NCBI GenBank assembly: GCA_022843845.1
Contig: JALHMW010000011.1
Span: forward strand, 1-64,000
DNA length: 64,000 nt
Direction of reading: 5' to 3'
Source of the DNA: Archangium sp.
GTDB lineage: Bacteria; Myxococcota; Myxococcia; Myxococcales; Myxococcaceae
Each line of letters begins with the position of its first letter. Position 1 is the stretch's first letter. Shown here piece after piece: positions 52,202 through 60,846 of this stretch. Both the position numbers and the translations under genes were made by a program. The notes below the pieces were generated by a model. The model was not told the origin of the DNA and did no database searches. It saw nothing but the letters and a program-made list of their open reading frames with translations.

Positions 52202-54151
52202 TCACGCAGGCTTCGGAGCGGCGCCCGTGGGCCAGTTCGCCTCTTTGCGGAAGAGCGCAGCGAACTCGTCGAAGGGCATCGCCTTGAGATCGGCTCCGCC
52301 ATAGCGGCGCGGCGCCACGGCGTTCGTCTCGACCTCGCGATCGCCGATCACCAGCGTGAAGGGGATCTTCTGCACCTGGGCCTCGGCGATCTTCTTCTGC
52401 ATCGACAGGCCACGATCATCGACCTCGACGCGGAAGCCCTCGGCCCCGAGCTTCGCCTTGAGCGAGTTCGCGTACTCGAGCTGGCGATCGGCCACCGTGA
52501 CGATGATCGCCTGCACCGGCGCGAGCCACGTGGGGAACGCGCCCGCGAAGTGCTCGATCAAGATCGCGATGAAGCGCTCGAACGAGCCGTAGATGGCGCG
52601 GTGGAGCACGACGGGCCGGTGCTCCTTGTTGTCTTCGCCGATGTACGAGAGCTCGAACCGCTGCGCCGCGTTGTAGTCGAGCTGCACCGTGCCCAGCTGC
52701 CACTTGCGACCGATGGAGTCGGAGACGTCGAAGTCGATCTTCGGGCCGTAGAAGGCGCCGTCGCCCGGCTTGAGCTCGTACTCGACCTTCATCGACTCGA
52801 GCGCGACCTTCAGGCCGTTCTCGGCCTTGTCCCAGAACTCGTCGGAGCCGATCCGCTTCTCGGGCCGCGTCGACAGCTTGGCCTGGTACGTCAGCCCGAA
52901 CGCGCCGTAGACCTGATCGAGGAGCTTCACGAAGCGTGAGACCTCCGAGCCGATCTGATCCTCCGTGCAGAAGATGTGCGCGTCGTCCTGCGCGAACTGA
53001 CGCACCCGCGTGAGGCCCGAGAGCGCGCCCTGCGCCTCGTTGCGGTGGAGCACGTCTTGCGTGTGCAGCCGCATCGGCAGATCGCGGTACGAGTGCTTCT
53101 TCATCGCGAAGTAGAGGTAGTGCGACGGGCAGTTCATCGGCTTGAGGCCGTAGGTGAGCTCACCCGACTCCGAGTCCTTCACCAGGAACATGTTGTCCTG
53201 GTACTTGTCCCAGTGGCCGCTGATCTCCCAGAGGCCCTTGTTGAACAAGAGCGGCGTCTTGATCTCGACGTAGCCCGAGTCGAGCGCGAGCTTGCGCATG
53301 AAGCCCTGCAGCGTCGTGTAGAGCGCCGTGCCCTTGGGCGACCAGAACGCCGAGCCGGGCGCGAACGGGTGGAAGTGGAAGAGATCGAGATCCTTGCCCA
53401 GTCGGCGGTGGTCGCGTTTGGCGGCCTCTTCCTTCTGCTTCGACCACGCATCGAGGGCCTTCTGATCGAAGAACGCGATGCCGTAGATGCGCTGCAACAT
53501 CGGGTTCTTCGCGTCGCCACGCCAGTACGCGCCCGAGCTCGAGAGGATCTTGATGACGCCGATCTTCCCCGTCGAGGGGCCGTGGGGCCCGAGGCAGAAG
53601 TCGACCCAGTCGCCGTGTTTGTAGAGCGTCAGCGTCTTCGCGCCCTTGTTCACGATGTCGTGGATGATCTCGATCTTGAACTTCTCGCCCTTGCCCTCGA
53701 AGAGCTTCACCGCGGCTTCCGGAGAGACCTCCTCACGCACGAAGGCGACGTCCTTCTGGACGATCTCGTTGGCGCGCTTCTCGATCTGCTCGAGCTCTTC
53801 GGGCGTGAACGGCTTCTCGCGGAAGAAGTCGTAGTAAAAACCCTCTTCGATCGTCGGGCCGATCGTCACCTGCGTGCCCGGGAAGAGCTGCTGCACGGCA
53901 TCGGCGACGACGTGGGCCGCGTCATGACGAGCGACCTCGAGCGCCTCGGGGTTCTTCGACGTGAAGATCTGCAGCGACGCGTCGGCGTCGATGGCGCGCG
54001 ACAGATCGACCTCGGCACCGTTCAGCTTCGCGAAGACGGCAGCCTTGGCCAGGCCTGCGCCGATGCTGTTCTTCACGAAGTCGGCGATGCGCGTGCCCTG
54101 CGGCGTCTCTTTTTTGTCTCCGTTGGGGAGCGTGACGATGACGTTCGACAT
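52202..54151 (-). CDS. thrS: Threonyl-tRNA synthetase
   Basis: ThrRS charges tRNA-Thr. The 649-residue protein has the TGS domain (residues 1-65), the editing domain with [16 protein letters not shown] and GYYYDF-like [13 protein letters not shown], the catalytic core ([13 protein letters not shown], with the zinc Cys; [31 protein letters not shown]), and the anticodon-binding domain ([18 protein letters not shown]). Its length and order are complete. ATG 54151 ([12 protein letters not shown]) is the start; an upstream in-frame ATG at 54181 is less likely. tRNA-Val lies 155 bases upstream on the same strand. Confidence 0.97.
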   Translation of the reverse strand: MSNVIVTLPNGDKKETPQGTRIADFVKNSIGAGLAKAAVFAKLNGAEVDLSRAIDADASLQIFTSKNPEALEVARHDAAHVVADAVQQLFPGTQVTIGPTIEEGFYYDFFREKPFTPEELEQIEKRANEIVQKDVAFVREEVSPEAAVKLFEGKGEKFKIEIIHDIVNKGAKTLTLYKHGDWVDFCLGPHGPSTGKIGVIKILSSSGAYWRGDAKNPMLQRIYGIAFFDQKALDAWSKQKEEAAKRDHRRLGKDLDLFHFHPFAPGSAFWSPKGTALYTTLQGFMRKLALDSGYVEIKTPLLFNKGLWEISGHWDKYQDNMFLVKDSESGELTYGLKPMNCPSHYLYFAMKKHSYRDLPMRLHTQDVLHRNEAQGALSGLTRVRQFAQDDAHIFCTEDQIGSEVSRFVKLLDQVYGAFGLTYQAKLSTRPEKRIGSDEFWDKAENGLKVALESMKVEYELKPGDGAFYGPKIDFDVSDSIGRKWQLGTVQLDYNAAQRFELSYIGEDNKEHRPVVLHRAIYGSFERFIAILIEHFAGAFPTWLAPVQAIIVTVADRQLEYANSLKAKLGAEGFRVEVDDRGLSMQKKIAEAQVQKIPFTLVIGDREVETNAVAPRRYGGADLKAMPFDEFAALFRKEANWPTGAAPKPA

Positions 54152-54232
54152 GATGGTGTTCTCCGGTTCGCTCACGCACACGAGGCGTGCAGCGCGAGCG
54201 GTGTGTAGTGGGGAAATGAGAAGTCAGGAGCC

Positions 54233-54284
54233 AAAAAGCGAAGGCCGCCGCGCGCCCGGTGCTGCTGGGACATTCGCGACGGCC
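54233..54284 (-). terminator. Probable terminator after tRNA-Val
   Basis: Reading the minus strand, GGCCGTCGCG (54284-54275) pairs with CGCGGCGGCC (54252-54243) with one G-T wobble, and TTCGCTTTTT follows. It is placed after tRNA-Val and before thrS and could end the tRNA transcript or attenuate thrS. Confidence 0.5.
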
Positions 54285-54305
54285 ATCAAGTCTTCGTGCT
54301 GCCTG

Positions 54306-54377
<72 letters not shown>

Positions 54378-54455
54378 GTTGTGCAACGGCGGGCGCTTGT
54401 ATCGGCCGCTGTTCATGACTGTCAAGGACACAGTACACGCCCGGCTCGACGGCCC

Positions 54456-55055
54456 ATGAGTCTCCTCCCTGACGACGCCACGTTTCACGAACGGGTTCAG
54501 GATCTGTTCACTGCCTACCGCGGGCGTGGCGTCTCGCTGAGCAGCGACGACGTCGACCTCGTCCAGCAATGGGCCGACGCCGAGGTGCCGTTCGAGGTGG
54601 TGGCGAGGGGTATTCGCACGGCCGCTGAGCGGGCCTTGTTCGACGCTCCAGAGGGTCAGGGAAACCTGCGGTTCCTTCGTGCCTGCCGAAAGACGGTCGA
54701 CGCCGAGCTCGCGAAGTACCTGAAGCGGGCGGCCGGAAAGACCGAGCCGGCGAGCGCCGAAGAGGCCCTCCACGTCGCGCGGCACAGAAAATTGTCGAAG
54801 GTAGCGAAGAAGCTGGGGCTCGAGCGCCTCACCCTGCCCGTTCCGCGAGACTTCGCCGAAGCCGACCGGCAGGAGCACCTGGTGCTGGCCGTGCTGGTCC
54901 GCACGCTCCCGTTTCCCGAGCGGTTGGGCCTGTTGAAAGAGGCGCGGCGCCTGCGTGGTGGAATGCACGTGAGCGCCAAGGCCCGCCGGGAAGCGCTGCG
55001 CTTTCATCGGGGCGCGTTGCTCCGGCACCGGCTCGACGTGCCTTCGTTCTGGTAG
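54456..55055 (+). CDS. Hypothetical protein upstream of DnaC-like ATPase gene
   Basis: From ATG 54456 the 199-residue helical protein starts SLLPDDATFHERVQDLFTAYRGRGVSLSSDDVDLVQQW and includes VARGIRTAAERALFD and FLRACRKTVDAELAKYLKRA. The composition is basic and alpha-helical, with no membrane segment. It precedes a DnaC-like ATP-binding protein gene by 38 bases on the same strand. A replication-initiation or helicase-loading partner is possible from context only. I do not recognise the family. Confidence 0.65.
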   Translation: MSLLPDDATFHERVQDLFTAYRGRGVSLSSDDVDLVQQWADAEVPFEVVARGIRTAAERALFDAPEGQGNLRFLRACRKTVDAELAKYLKRAAGKTEPASAEEALHVARHRKLSKVAKKLGLERLTLPVPRDFAEADRQEHLVLAVLVRTLPFPERLGLLKEARRLRGGMHVSAKARREALRFHRGALLRHRLDVPSFW

Positions 55056-55093
55056 CCCTTGCGCGAAATGCCCACCTCGGAAATGAACGGTTC

Positions 55094-55966
55094 ATGACTT
55101 CGCCACGCGCCTGCGAGACGTCTGGGTATTCCGTGGAGCGGCGTGGGGACTTCGCCGTCGCGACCGTCACCCAGAAGGTCCAGGACTGCCCTGACTGCGC
55201 GGGCACGGGCCTCATCCGTGATCGGGTGACCGAGAACGGGCGCAGCTACGACGTCGTGCAGCCCTGCCCTCGCTCGCGAATGATCACCCGCGCGAGCGCG
55301 TTCTCGGCGGCCCACCTGCCGGCGGTGCACGCCCAGGCCAGCTTCGACACGTTCCGGCCGTCGAACGTCGAGCAGGCGCGAGCGGTACAGCTGGCTCGGG
55401 AGTTCGCCGGCAAGTACCCCCAGACGCGCGGCTTCGTGTTGAGCGGGCCCGTCGGCACCGGCAAGACGCACCTGCTGTGCGCGACGCTCAAGCACCTGGC
55501 GCTCGAGCTGGGCGCCCGCGTGGCGTACGTCGAGATCAGCCTGCTCTACGCCCAGATTCGCCGCGGCTTTCAGGACGGCAAGTCGGGCGGAGAGATCATT
55601 CAGCCGCTCTCGCAGGTCGACGTGCTGGCCATCGACGAGCTGGGCAAAGGCCGCGGGAGCGCCTTCGAGCTCGACACCCTCGATGAGCTGATCGCCCGTC
55701 GCTACAACTCGGGTCGCGTCACGCTGTTCGCGACGAACTATTCGCTCAAGTCACCTGAAGATCGTGCGCAGCGTGGCTACCTCGGCACCGACGCGCTGGT
55801 CGACGCGGCGAAGGAGTCGAAGATCCTCGCCGACCGCGTGGGCGATCGCATCTACAGCCGGCTGTGCGAGATGTGCGAGTTCGTCGAGTTCCCCGGGAAC
55901 ACGGCCGATCAGCGGCGCACGAAGTCGATCACCGACCGAGTGCCGAACGGGCCACCGCGCCGCTGA
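55094..55966 (+). CDS. DnaC/IstB-like ATP-binding protein with Zn-finger-like N-terminus
   Basis: The 290-residue protein has an N-terminal region with DCPDCAGTGLI and, later, CPRSR, possibly a partial zinc site. A AAA+ ATPase domain of the DnaC/IstB type follows: Walker A GPVGTGKTHLLCA, Walker B VDVLAIDELGKG, sensor TLFATNYSLKS and a C-terminal RIYSRLCEMCEFVEFPG. DnaC-like proteins load replicative helicase onto DNA. No insertion sequence genes adjoin it, so IstB of a transposon is less likely. A chromosomal helicase-loader role is probable but unproven. Confidence 0.8.
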   Translation: MTSPRACETSGYSVERRGDFAVATVTQKVQDCPDCAGTGLIRDRVTENGRSYDVVQPCPRSRMITRASAFSAAHLPAVHAQASFDTFRPSNVEQARAVQLAREFAGKYPQTRGFVLSGPVGTGKTHLLCATLKHLALELGARVAYVEISLLYAQIRRGFQDGKSGGEIIQPLSQVDVLAIDELGKGRGSAFELDTLDELIARRYNSGRVTLFATNYSLKSPEDRAQRGYLGTDALVDAAKESKILADRVGDRIYSRLCEMCEFVEFPGNTADQRRTKSITDRVPNGPPRR

Positions 55967-55969
55967 CGT

Positions 55970-56863
55970 TCAGCGCAGCCAGCGATGAAACGACTCAGGC
56001 ACGAGCGCATTCGCGGGCTTTCCCGCGGCGATGAACTCGAACTGGCGAAACGTCGACGGCACGTTCACCCGAACGGTGTCGAGCGCCCGATCGCTCAACG
56101 AGACGGCGAGTTCCTGCGAGAGGAACGAGACCTTCAGCACGCGCTCGCGGCCGAACTCAAACGTGACGCCAAGGTACGTCTCGATGCTCACCAGCGGCTG
56201 CGTGGCGGGCGCGAGGGCGTGCGCAAGCGCGGAGAGGTCGAGTGCTTCTCCGAGGACCGCACGGAGCCGGAGCTGCTGCACGGTCGACAGGAGGTCGGAA
56301 CGGAATATCGCTGCGGTGGTGAACGGGGCCGTCGCCCTGCACGAGACCTCGGTCACGCTCGGAATCGTCGCGAGGTGCTCGAGCGTTTCGACGTCGAGAT
56401 CGTGTGAGAGGTGGACCGCGCGCAACGAAGGCAGGTTCGCGCTGCTGCAGCGCAACAGCGTCTGGGTATCGACGTTCATCAGCCGCTCGAGCGAGGTGAG
56501 CCATCGGCTCGAGCCGAGAAACGGCGCGAGCGTGTGTCCCGTCGGCAGAATCAGGACGGCCACCGTCGCCCACTCTGGCTGATCGTTGGCGGTCGGCGCC
56601 TCGACGAGCCACGGGAAGCCACGCCCGAAGCGCACGCGCGAGATGGGAGAGATGCCTGCCCAGTCGCGCCCGAACCGACGCTCCAGCGCGGAGGCGCGAT
56701 CCATGTGCTTGAACGTGCCTCGAGCGACAGCCAACTGGAGCGAGATGAACTCTCCTCGCGGGTCGCCCTGCTCCATCAACGCATCGGCGACGACCTCTCT
56801 CAGGTGATCGTCTTTGGGGTTGTCGAAGACGGCCTGCAGGAGTGGGTCAATCGCGCGCGGCAC
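55970..56863 (-). CDS. TIGR02996 domain-containing protein
   Basis: From GTG 56863 the 297-residue protein starts with the TIGR02996 domain (DPLLQAVFDNPKDDHLREVVADALMEQGDPRGEFISLQLAVARG). It continues with a FGRDWAGISPISRVRFGRGF block common in the family and a weakly leucine-rich region (LPSLRAVHLSHDLDVETLEHLATIPSVTEVSC). It is the clearest of the family members in the window. Function unknown; it is not adjacent to any partner with a defined role. Confidence 0.82.
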   Translation of the reverse strand: MPRAIDPLLQAVFDNPKDDHLREVVADALMEQGDPRGEFISLQLAVARGTFKHMDRASALERRFGRDWAGISPISRVRFGRGFPWLVEAPTANDQPEWATVAVLILPTGHTLAPFLGSSRWLTSLERLMNVDTQTLLRCSSANLPSLRAVHLSHDLDVETLEHLATIPSVTEVSCRATAPFTTAAIFRSDLLSTVQQLRLRAVLGEALDLSALAHALAPATQPLVSIETYLGVTFEFGRERVLKVSFLSQELAVSLSDRALDTVRVNVPSTFRQFEFIAAGKPANALVPESFHRWLR

Positions 56864-56972
56864 CTTCCGATGATAGCGCCACCGACGTCCCCACACGCCG
56901 AGGGTCCGATGCGGCCGGCGCGAACGGACGTTGGCTGGAGGGTCGGTAGTGGGTAGCGCAGCAACCGGGCGT

Positions 56973-58331
56973 TCAGGGCTCGCGGTAGATCGTCACGCCG
57001 CCACGGACGAGATCGGTGGCGCGACGATCGTAGAAGAACGCCAGCGTCACCTTGTTCGGCGCGTGGCTCCACATCGACAGCCAGTCACCGGCGAAGTTGA
57101 GCGGCGTGTTCATCGGAGAGCAGGTCATGAAGCTCATGCCGTTGTCCGACTTCGCGAGCTTCGGCCCGCCGGCGCAGAGCGTGTTCACCGTTCCGCGGGA
57201 CAGGAAGGCGCCGCCGATCGTCATGCTGCCGTTCGGGTGCACGACGAGCCCCTGGTACCACTGGGTCGTGTTGAAGCGCATGGCCACGAAGTCACCGTTG
57301 CGAGGCACGCCCACCGGCATGCTCCACGTCGAGCCCGAGGCGTCGGTCGCGACCGAGGTCCACAGCTCGGCGTTCTGGTCGGTCATCATGCCCATCAGGA
57401 CGGGGTCGGCGCGGAGCAGATGTGCCGCAACGCGCGGCGTGGTGCCAACGAAGACCAGCGAGACCGAGGGCCGGCGCTCCACGGGCATCAAGACGTCGGT
57501 CATGTCGGAGTTCGCGATCTCAATCGCCGTCGAACCCGACGGCCGCCAGAACGCGAGCGTCGCGCGCAGGGAAGCGCCCTTGGTGAAGTACGCGAGGCCA
57601 GGGTTCCCTTCGCCGTCGAGCGCGAGGGAGATCGGGCCCAGCGCAGACGCCTGTCCTGCGGTGATCGGCGCGGCCGTCTCGGTGAAGGCGCCGGTCGTCC
57701 CGGCGCGCGTGCGGTACAGCACCTGCTCGGTCGAGGTGACGTACGCCACGTGGGCGGTGCCGTTGCGAAGCGCGACCTGCGGGAACGTCGAGTCACCAGC
57801 GCCGGGATCCATGCCGACCGTCGCGAGCGAGAAGTTCGCGCCTTCGTCGTCGCTGTACGCGTACCGAATGCCCGCGCCCGCCTTCACGTACGCGATGCCG
57901 ATACGCCCCGTGACCGAGTCGCGAGCGATCGACACCTGCCGGAGCGGCGGCGTCAGATCGATCTCTCCGACGACCTCGATCGTCTTGATCGGCTCGTACT
58001 CCTTCTTCTCGCCGTTCCACCGGGTGAAGAACACGCGCGTGTCAGCGCGGCTCCCGTCACCGTTCGGGTCGTCCCACACGGCGGCGATCAACGGCTGGTT
58101 GAACTGATCGCCGACCGCCGAGACCGACACGCCAAACCGGGTGCCGCCATCAGGGGGAATCTCTGCCGCGGTCGAGAAGCCAGACGGGGGATCCATGCCG
58201 CGCTGCCGGCCCGCGTCGGGGATCTCCATCACGATGCCGGCGTCCTCCTCGAGGACCATCGGCCGGGGACGAGGGCCGCAGGCCGTGCCCACGACGAGGA
58301 AGGAGACGACGACGAGGGCGCGTTGCATCAC
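56973..58331 (-). CDS. Sialidase-like (BNR) repeat lipoprotein
   Basis: The 452-residue protein has a lipobox (VVGTAC; residues 13-18), a short Pro/Asp-rich linker, and a beta-propeller-like region (RIGIAYVKAGAGIRYAYSDDEGANFSLATVG; TAHVAYVTSTEQVLYRTRAGTTGAFTE) with BNR-like S-x-D-x-G-x-x-F turns. It lacks the Arg-triad hints expected of true sialidases. It probably binds or displays a ligand at the cell surface. It is divergent from the Hint lipoprotein gene. Confidence 0.72.
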   Translation of the reverse strand: MMQRALVVVSFLVVGTACGPRPRPMVLEEDAGIVMEIPDAGRQRGMDPPSGFSTAAEIPPDGGTRFGVSVSAVGDQFNQPLIAAVWDDPNGDGSRADTRVFFTRWNGEKKEYEPIKTIEVVGEIDLTPPLRQVSIARDSVTGRIGIAYVKAGAGIRYAYSDDEGANFSLATVGMDPGAGDSTFPQVALRNGTAHVAYVTSTEQVLYRTRAGTTGAFTETAAPITAGQASALGPISLALDGEGNPGLAYFTKGASLRATLAFWRPSGSTAIEIANSDMTDVLMPVERRPSVSLVFVGTTPRVAAHLLRADPVLMGMMTDQNAELWTSVATDASGSTWSMPVGVPRNGDFVAMRFNTTQWYQGLVVHPNGSMTIGGAFLSRGTVNTLCAGGPKLAKSDNGMSFMTCSPMNTPLNFAGDWLSMWSHAPNKVTLAFFYDRRATDLVRGGVTIYREP

Positions 58332-58401
58332 AAGGAGGCTCCCAGACTGACGGCTCGCCCGGCGCGAGTCCGGTGGGCGTCATACAGAATCCCGGTGCAA
58401 G

Positions 58402-58417
58402 TGGCACACCGCTCGCA
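58402..58417 (+). promoter_or_regulatory. Candidate sigma-54 promoter of Hint lipoprotein gene
   Basis: TGGCACACCGCTCGCA fits the sigma-54 consensus (TGGCAC, five bases, TTGC) at 9 of 10 defined positions with correct spacing, GG at 58403-58404 and GC at 58415-58416. Transcription would begin about 12 bases after the GC, near 58428, only about two bases before the ATG at 58430, so the message would be nearly leaderless. Confidence 0.42.
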
Positions 58418-58429
58418 CTGGCCCTTCAC

Positions 58430-59080
58430 ATGAAGAAGCTGCTGATGGGCCTTGGCGTGGCGTCGTCAATCGCAGCATGCGGTCCGTTTCCCTTCTGCGT
58501 CGCGCGCGGGTCGAGGGTGCGGACCCCGACCGGCCCCAGACTCATCGAAGAGCTCGAGGTGGGTGACGAGATCGTCGTGGCTGATCCAGCGACAGGCCTG
58601 ACAGCGGTGTCGCGACTCGAGGCCGTCCTCAAGAGCACCCGGGAGTGCGGCACGCTCCGGTTCTCAGGCCGAGCCCTCTCGGTGACGTCTGACCACCCGC
58701 TCTACGATCCGCAGGCGCACGGCTTCTTCCCGGCCGGCGACTGGCTGCTCGGCCTCCGGACTCACCTGTTCGAGATCACCGACTCCGGAGCGACCGTGGT
58801 GCGGGTCGAGAACTTCGAGGCCTTCACGCGCATCGACGACGTGTTCGATCTCACCGTCGCGCACGAGTGGCACACGTTCGTCGCCGAAGGCGTGCTGGTG
58901 CACAACAAGCAGCCCGCCAACTGTTCGATTCCCGATGGGGGCTTCACCACGCTGGGCACACCGGACGAACTCCGCCCGGGCTGCACGTGCATGGACGGGG
59001 GCGTGGGCCGATGGACGTGTGGTGGCTCAGGCGGCCTGGCCCTCTGCCAGTTCTGCGCGGCGCAAGACGGCGGGCCGTGA
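58430..59080 (+). CDS. Hint-domain (bacterial intein-like) lipoprotein
   Basis: The 216-residue protein has a lipobox ending at C17 (SSIAAC) and, from C23, a complete Hint domain: block A CVARGSRVRTPTGP, LEVGDEIVVADPATG, block B TSDHPLYDPQ (residues 86-94) with LLGLRTHL, and the C-terminal block VFDLTVAHEWHTFVAEGVLVHNK ending in H158-N159. K160 follows, so there is no Cys/Ser/Thr nucleophile for splicing. A 57-residue tail with six cysteines completes it. Hint domains self-cleave at their ends. Release of the tail or of the whole protein from its lipid anchor is the likely use (inference). A sigma-54-like promoter lies just upstream. Confidence 0.85.
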   Translation: MKKLLMGLGVASSIAACGPFPFCVARGSRVRTPTGPRLIEELEVGDEIVVADPATGLTAVSRLEAVLKSTRECGTLRFSGRALSVTSDHPLYDPQAHGFFPAGDWLLGLRTHLFEITDSGATVVRVENFEAFTRIDDVFDLTVAHEWHTFVAEGVLVHNKQPANCSIPDGGFTTLGTPDELRPGCTCMDGGVGRWTCGGSGGLALCQFCAAQDGGP

Positions 59081-59221
59081 AGCCCCTGACCAGCCCATGC
59101 GCGACGTCGAGCGTTTGAGCGGTCGGCGGCTTGAAGACGCGGCGCCGTCTCTGCAAAGTGGTTCTCTTCGGCGCGGTGCTGGCCGTGGCGGGTGCCGGCT
59201 GCGTCGTCGCGGCACCGTGGT

Positions 59222-60367
59222 TCAGGCGAGCTGCTTCAAGACTTCACGCGCGATCACGATGCGCTGAATCTCACTGGTGCCCTCGTAGATCGTCTGCACC
59301 CGCGCATCGCGCAGGTACCGCTCGACGGGGAACTCGTCGATGTAGCCGTAGCCGCCGTGAATCTGCACGGCCCTGTCCGCGGCACGGTTCGAGAGCTCCG
59401 ACGCGAACAGCTTGGCCATCGACGCCTCGCGAGTGAACGGCACCTTCGATTCCTTGAGGAACGCCGCGCGCAACGCCAGCAACTCTGCAGCGCTCGTCTG
59501 CGTCTGCAGGTCGGCCAGCATCCACCGAATCGCCTGGAAGTCGCCGATGGGGCTGCCGAACGCCTTGCGGTCCTTCGCGTACTTCACCGACGCCTCGATG
59601 GCGGCGCGCGCGGTGCCGACGGCCTGCGCCGCGATGCCGATGCGGCCTCCGTCGAGCGCGATCATCGCGAGCTTGAAGCCCTCACCGAGCTTGCCGAGCA
59701 GGTTCTCCTCGGGGACTTCGCAGTTCTCGAAGGTGAGCGGCACGGTGTTGGAGCCGCGCAGGCCCATCTTCTCTTCGTGTTTGCCCGCGGTGAGCCCTGG
59801 CGTGCCCTTCTCGACGATGAAACACGACAGGCCCTTGTTGCCGTCGTTCGACGTGCGCGCCCAGACGACGATCACGCCTGCATGCGCGCCCGAGGTGATC
59901 CACTGCTTGGTGCCGTTGAGCACCCAGCGATCGCCCTTCTTCACTGCGGTCGTGTAGCCCGCGCCCGGATCGGAGCCTGCGTGCGGCTCTGAGAGCGCGA
60001 ACGCTCCGGCGATGGCTTCACCGCTGACCAGCCTGGTCACGTGCTTCGTCTTCTGGGCCTCGGTGCCGAATTGGGTGATCAGCTCGGCGCACATGTTGGT
60101 GACGCACATGCCGACCGACGTGGAGCAGCACGCCTGCGAGATCTCCATCACCGCCAGCGCGTAGCTGATGACGCCTGCGCCAGCCCCGCCGTACTCCGCG
60201 GGCACGTTCACGCCGAGCAGGCCGAGCTCGCCCATCTGCCGGTACGTCTCGGCGGGGAAGATCTCGTTCCGATCGGTGTCGCGCGCCTTCGGAGCCACCA
60301 CGTTCTTCGCGAACGTGCGGGCGGTGTCACGAATCAGCTTCTGGTCATCCGAGAGTTCGAAGTCCAC
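59222..60367 (-). CDS. Acyl-CoA dehydrogenase
   Basis: The 381-residue FAD enzyme oxidises acyl-CoA to enoyl-CoA. Signatures are FALSEPHAGSDPGA (FAD/substrate loop), KQWITSGAHAG, GRIGIAAQAVGTARAA, and the catalytic Glu in TIYEGTSEIQRIVIAREVL near the C-terminus. It resembles short-chain or butyryl-CoA dehydrogenases. It is one of two such genes here, separated by an AgmX-like gene, all on the same strand as the enoyl-CoA hydratase gene. Its 3' end is overlapped by a signal-peptide-like plus-strand frame that is probably not a gene. Confidence 0.93.
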   Translation of the reverse strand: MDFELSDDQKLIRDTARTFAKNVVAPKARDTDRNEIFPAETYRQMGELGLLGVNVPAEYGGAGAGVISYALAVMEISQACCSTSVGMCVTNMCAELITQFGTEAQKTKHVTRLVSGEAIAGAFALSEPHAGSDPGAGYTTAVKKGDRWVLNGTKQWITSGAHAGVIVVWARTSNDGNKGLSCFIVEKGTPGLTAGKHEEKMGLRGSNTVPLTFENCEVPEENLLGKLGEGFKLAMIALDGGRIGIAAQAVGTARAAIEASVKYAKDRKAFGSPIGDFQAIRWMLADLQTQTSAAELLALRAAFLKESKVPFTREASMAKLFASELSNRAADRAVQIHGGYGYIDEFPVERYLRDARVQTIYEGTSEIQRIVIAREVLKQLA

Positions 60368-60374
60368 GACGGCC

Positions 60375-60842
60375 TCAGTGCACGGCCTTGAGGTTGAACG
60401 GGAACTCGATCGGGTGCGCCTTGCCGTCGGGCGGCGCCGGGAACTGCATCGTCGAGAGCACCGCGATGACGCAGTCGTGCAGACGGGGGTCCTTCAGGCT
60501 GCTCGCCTTCTTGTCGACCTTCGAGAACGCCGTCATGCCGTCGCCGGTGATCGAGAACGAGGTCTTGAGCGAGCCCTCGACCGCCTTGTCTTTGCCCGCG
60601 AGCGTCTCTTCGTAGCAGGCCTGGATCTGCGGCTGGTACGACAGCACCACCTGCTTGATCGAGTCGGGCGTGAACGGGAGCTTCGAGAGATCGATGCCGT
60701 TGACGACCGAGGCGCTGGTGCCCCCGTCAGCCGAGGCGGAGCTGCTGGCGCCAAGGCCCTTCACGAGGCCCTTCATCGTCGAATTGCCACCCTTGGGGTC
60801 GGCGTGCAGCGTCAGCGCGATCAACGTCGAGAGGAGGATCAT
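60375..60842 (-). CDS. AgmX/PglI C-terminal domain-like exported protein
   Basis: From ATG 60842 the 155-residue protein has a short leader (MILLSTLIALTLHA) and a C-terminal domain of the AgmX/PglI type. That domain is VLSYQPQIQACYEETLAGK, then GSLKTSFSITGDGMTAFSKVDKKASS, then LHDCVIAVLSTMQFPAPPDGKAHPIEFPFNL. AgmX and PglI are gliding-related proteins of Myxococcus; this domain is TonB-like and is shared by many envelope proteins. The gene lies between the two acyl-CoA dehydrogenase genes, 4 bases after the upstream one and 7 before the downstream one, although no metabolic link is apparent. Confidence 0.75.
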   Translation of the reverse strand: MILLSTLIALTLHADPKGGNSTMKGLVKGLGASSSASADGGTSASVVNGIDLSKLPFTPDSIKQVVLSYQPQIQACYEETLAGKDKAVEGSLKTSFSITGDGMTAFSKVDKKASSLKDPRLHDCVIAVLSTMQFPAPPDGKAHPIEFPFNLKAVH

Positions 60843-60846
60843 TGGG

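Noticed and set aside
55094-55966. IstB of an IS21-type element
   Set aside because: No istA or transposon ends adjoin, and the N-terminal Cys-containing region differs from IstB.
59131-59436. Plus-strand frame starting TTG with a lipoprotein-like signal (AVAGAGC)
   Set aside because: It overlaps the acyl-CoA dehydrogenase gene by over 200 bases and becomes Arg/Pro-rich after the signal. At most it is the stub of a truncated lipoprotein gene.
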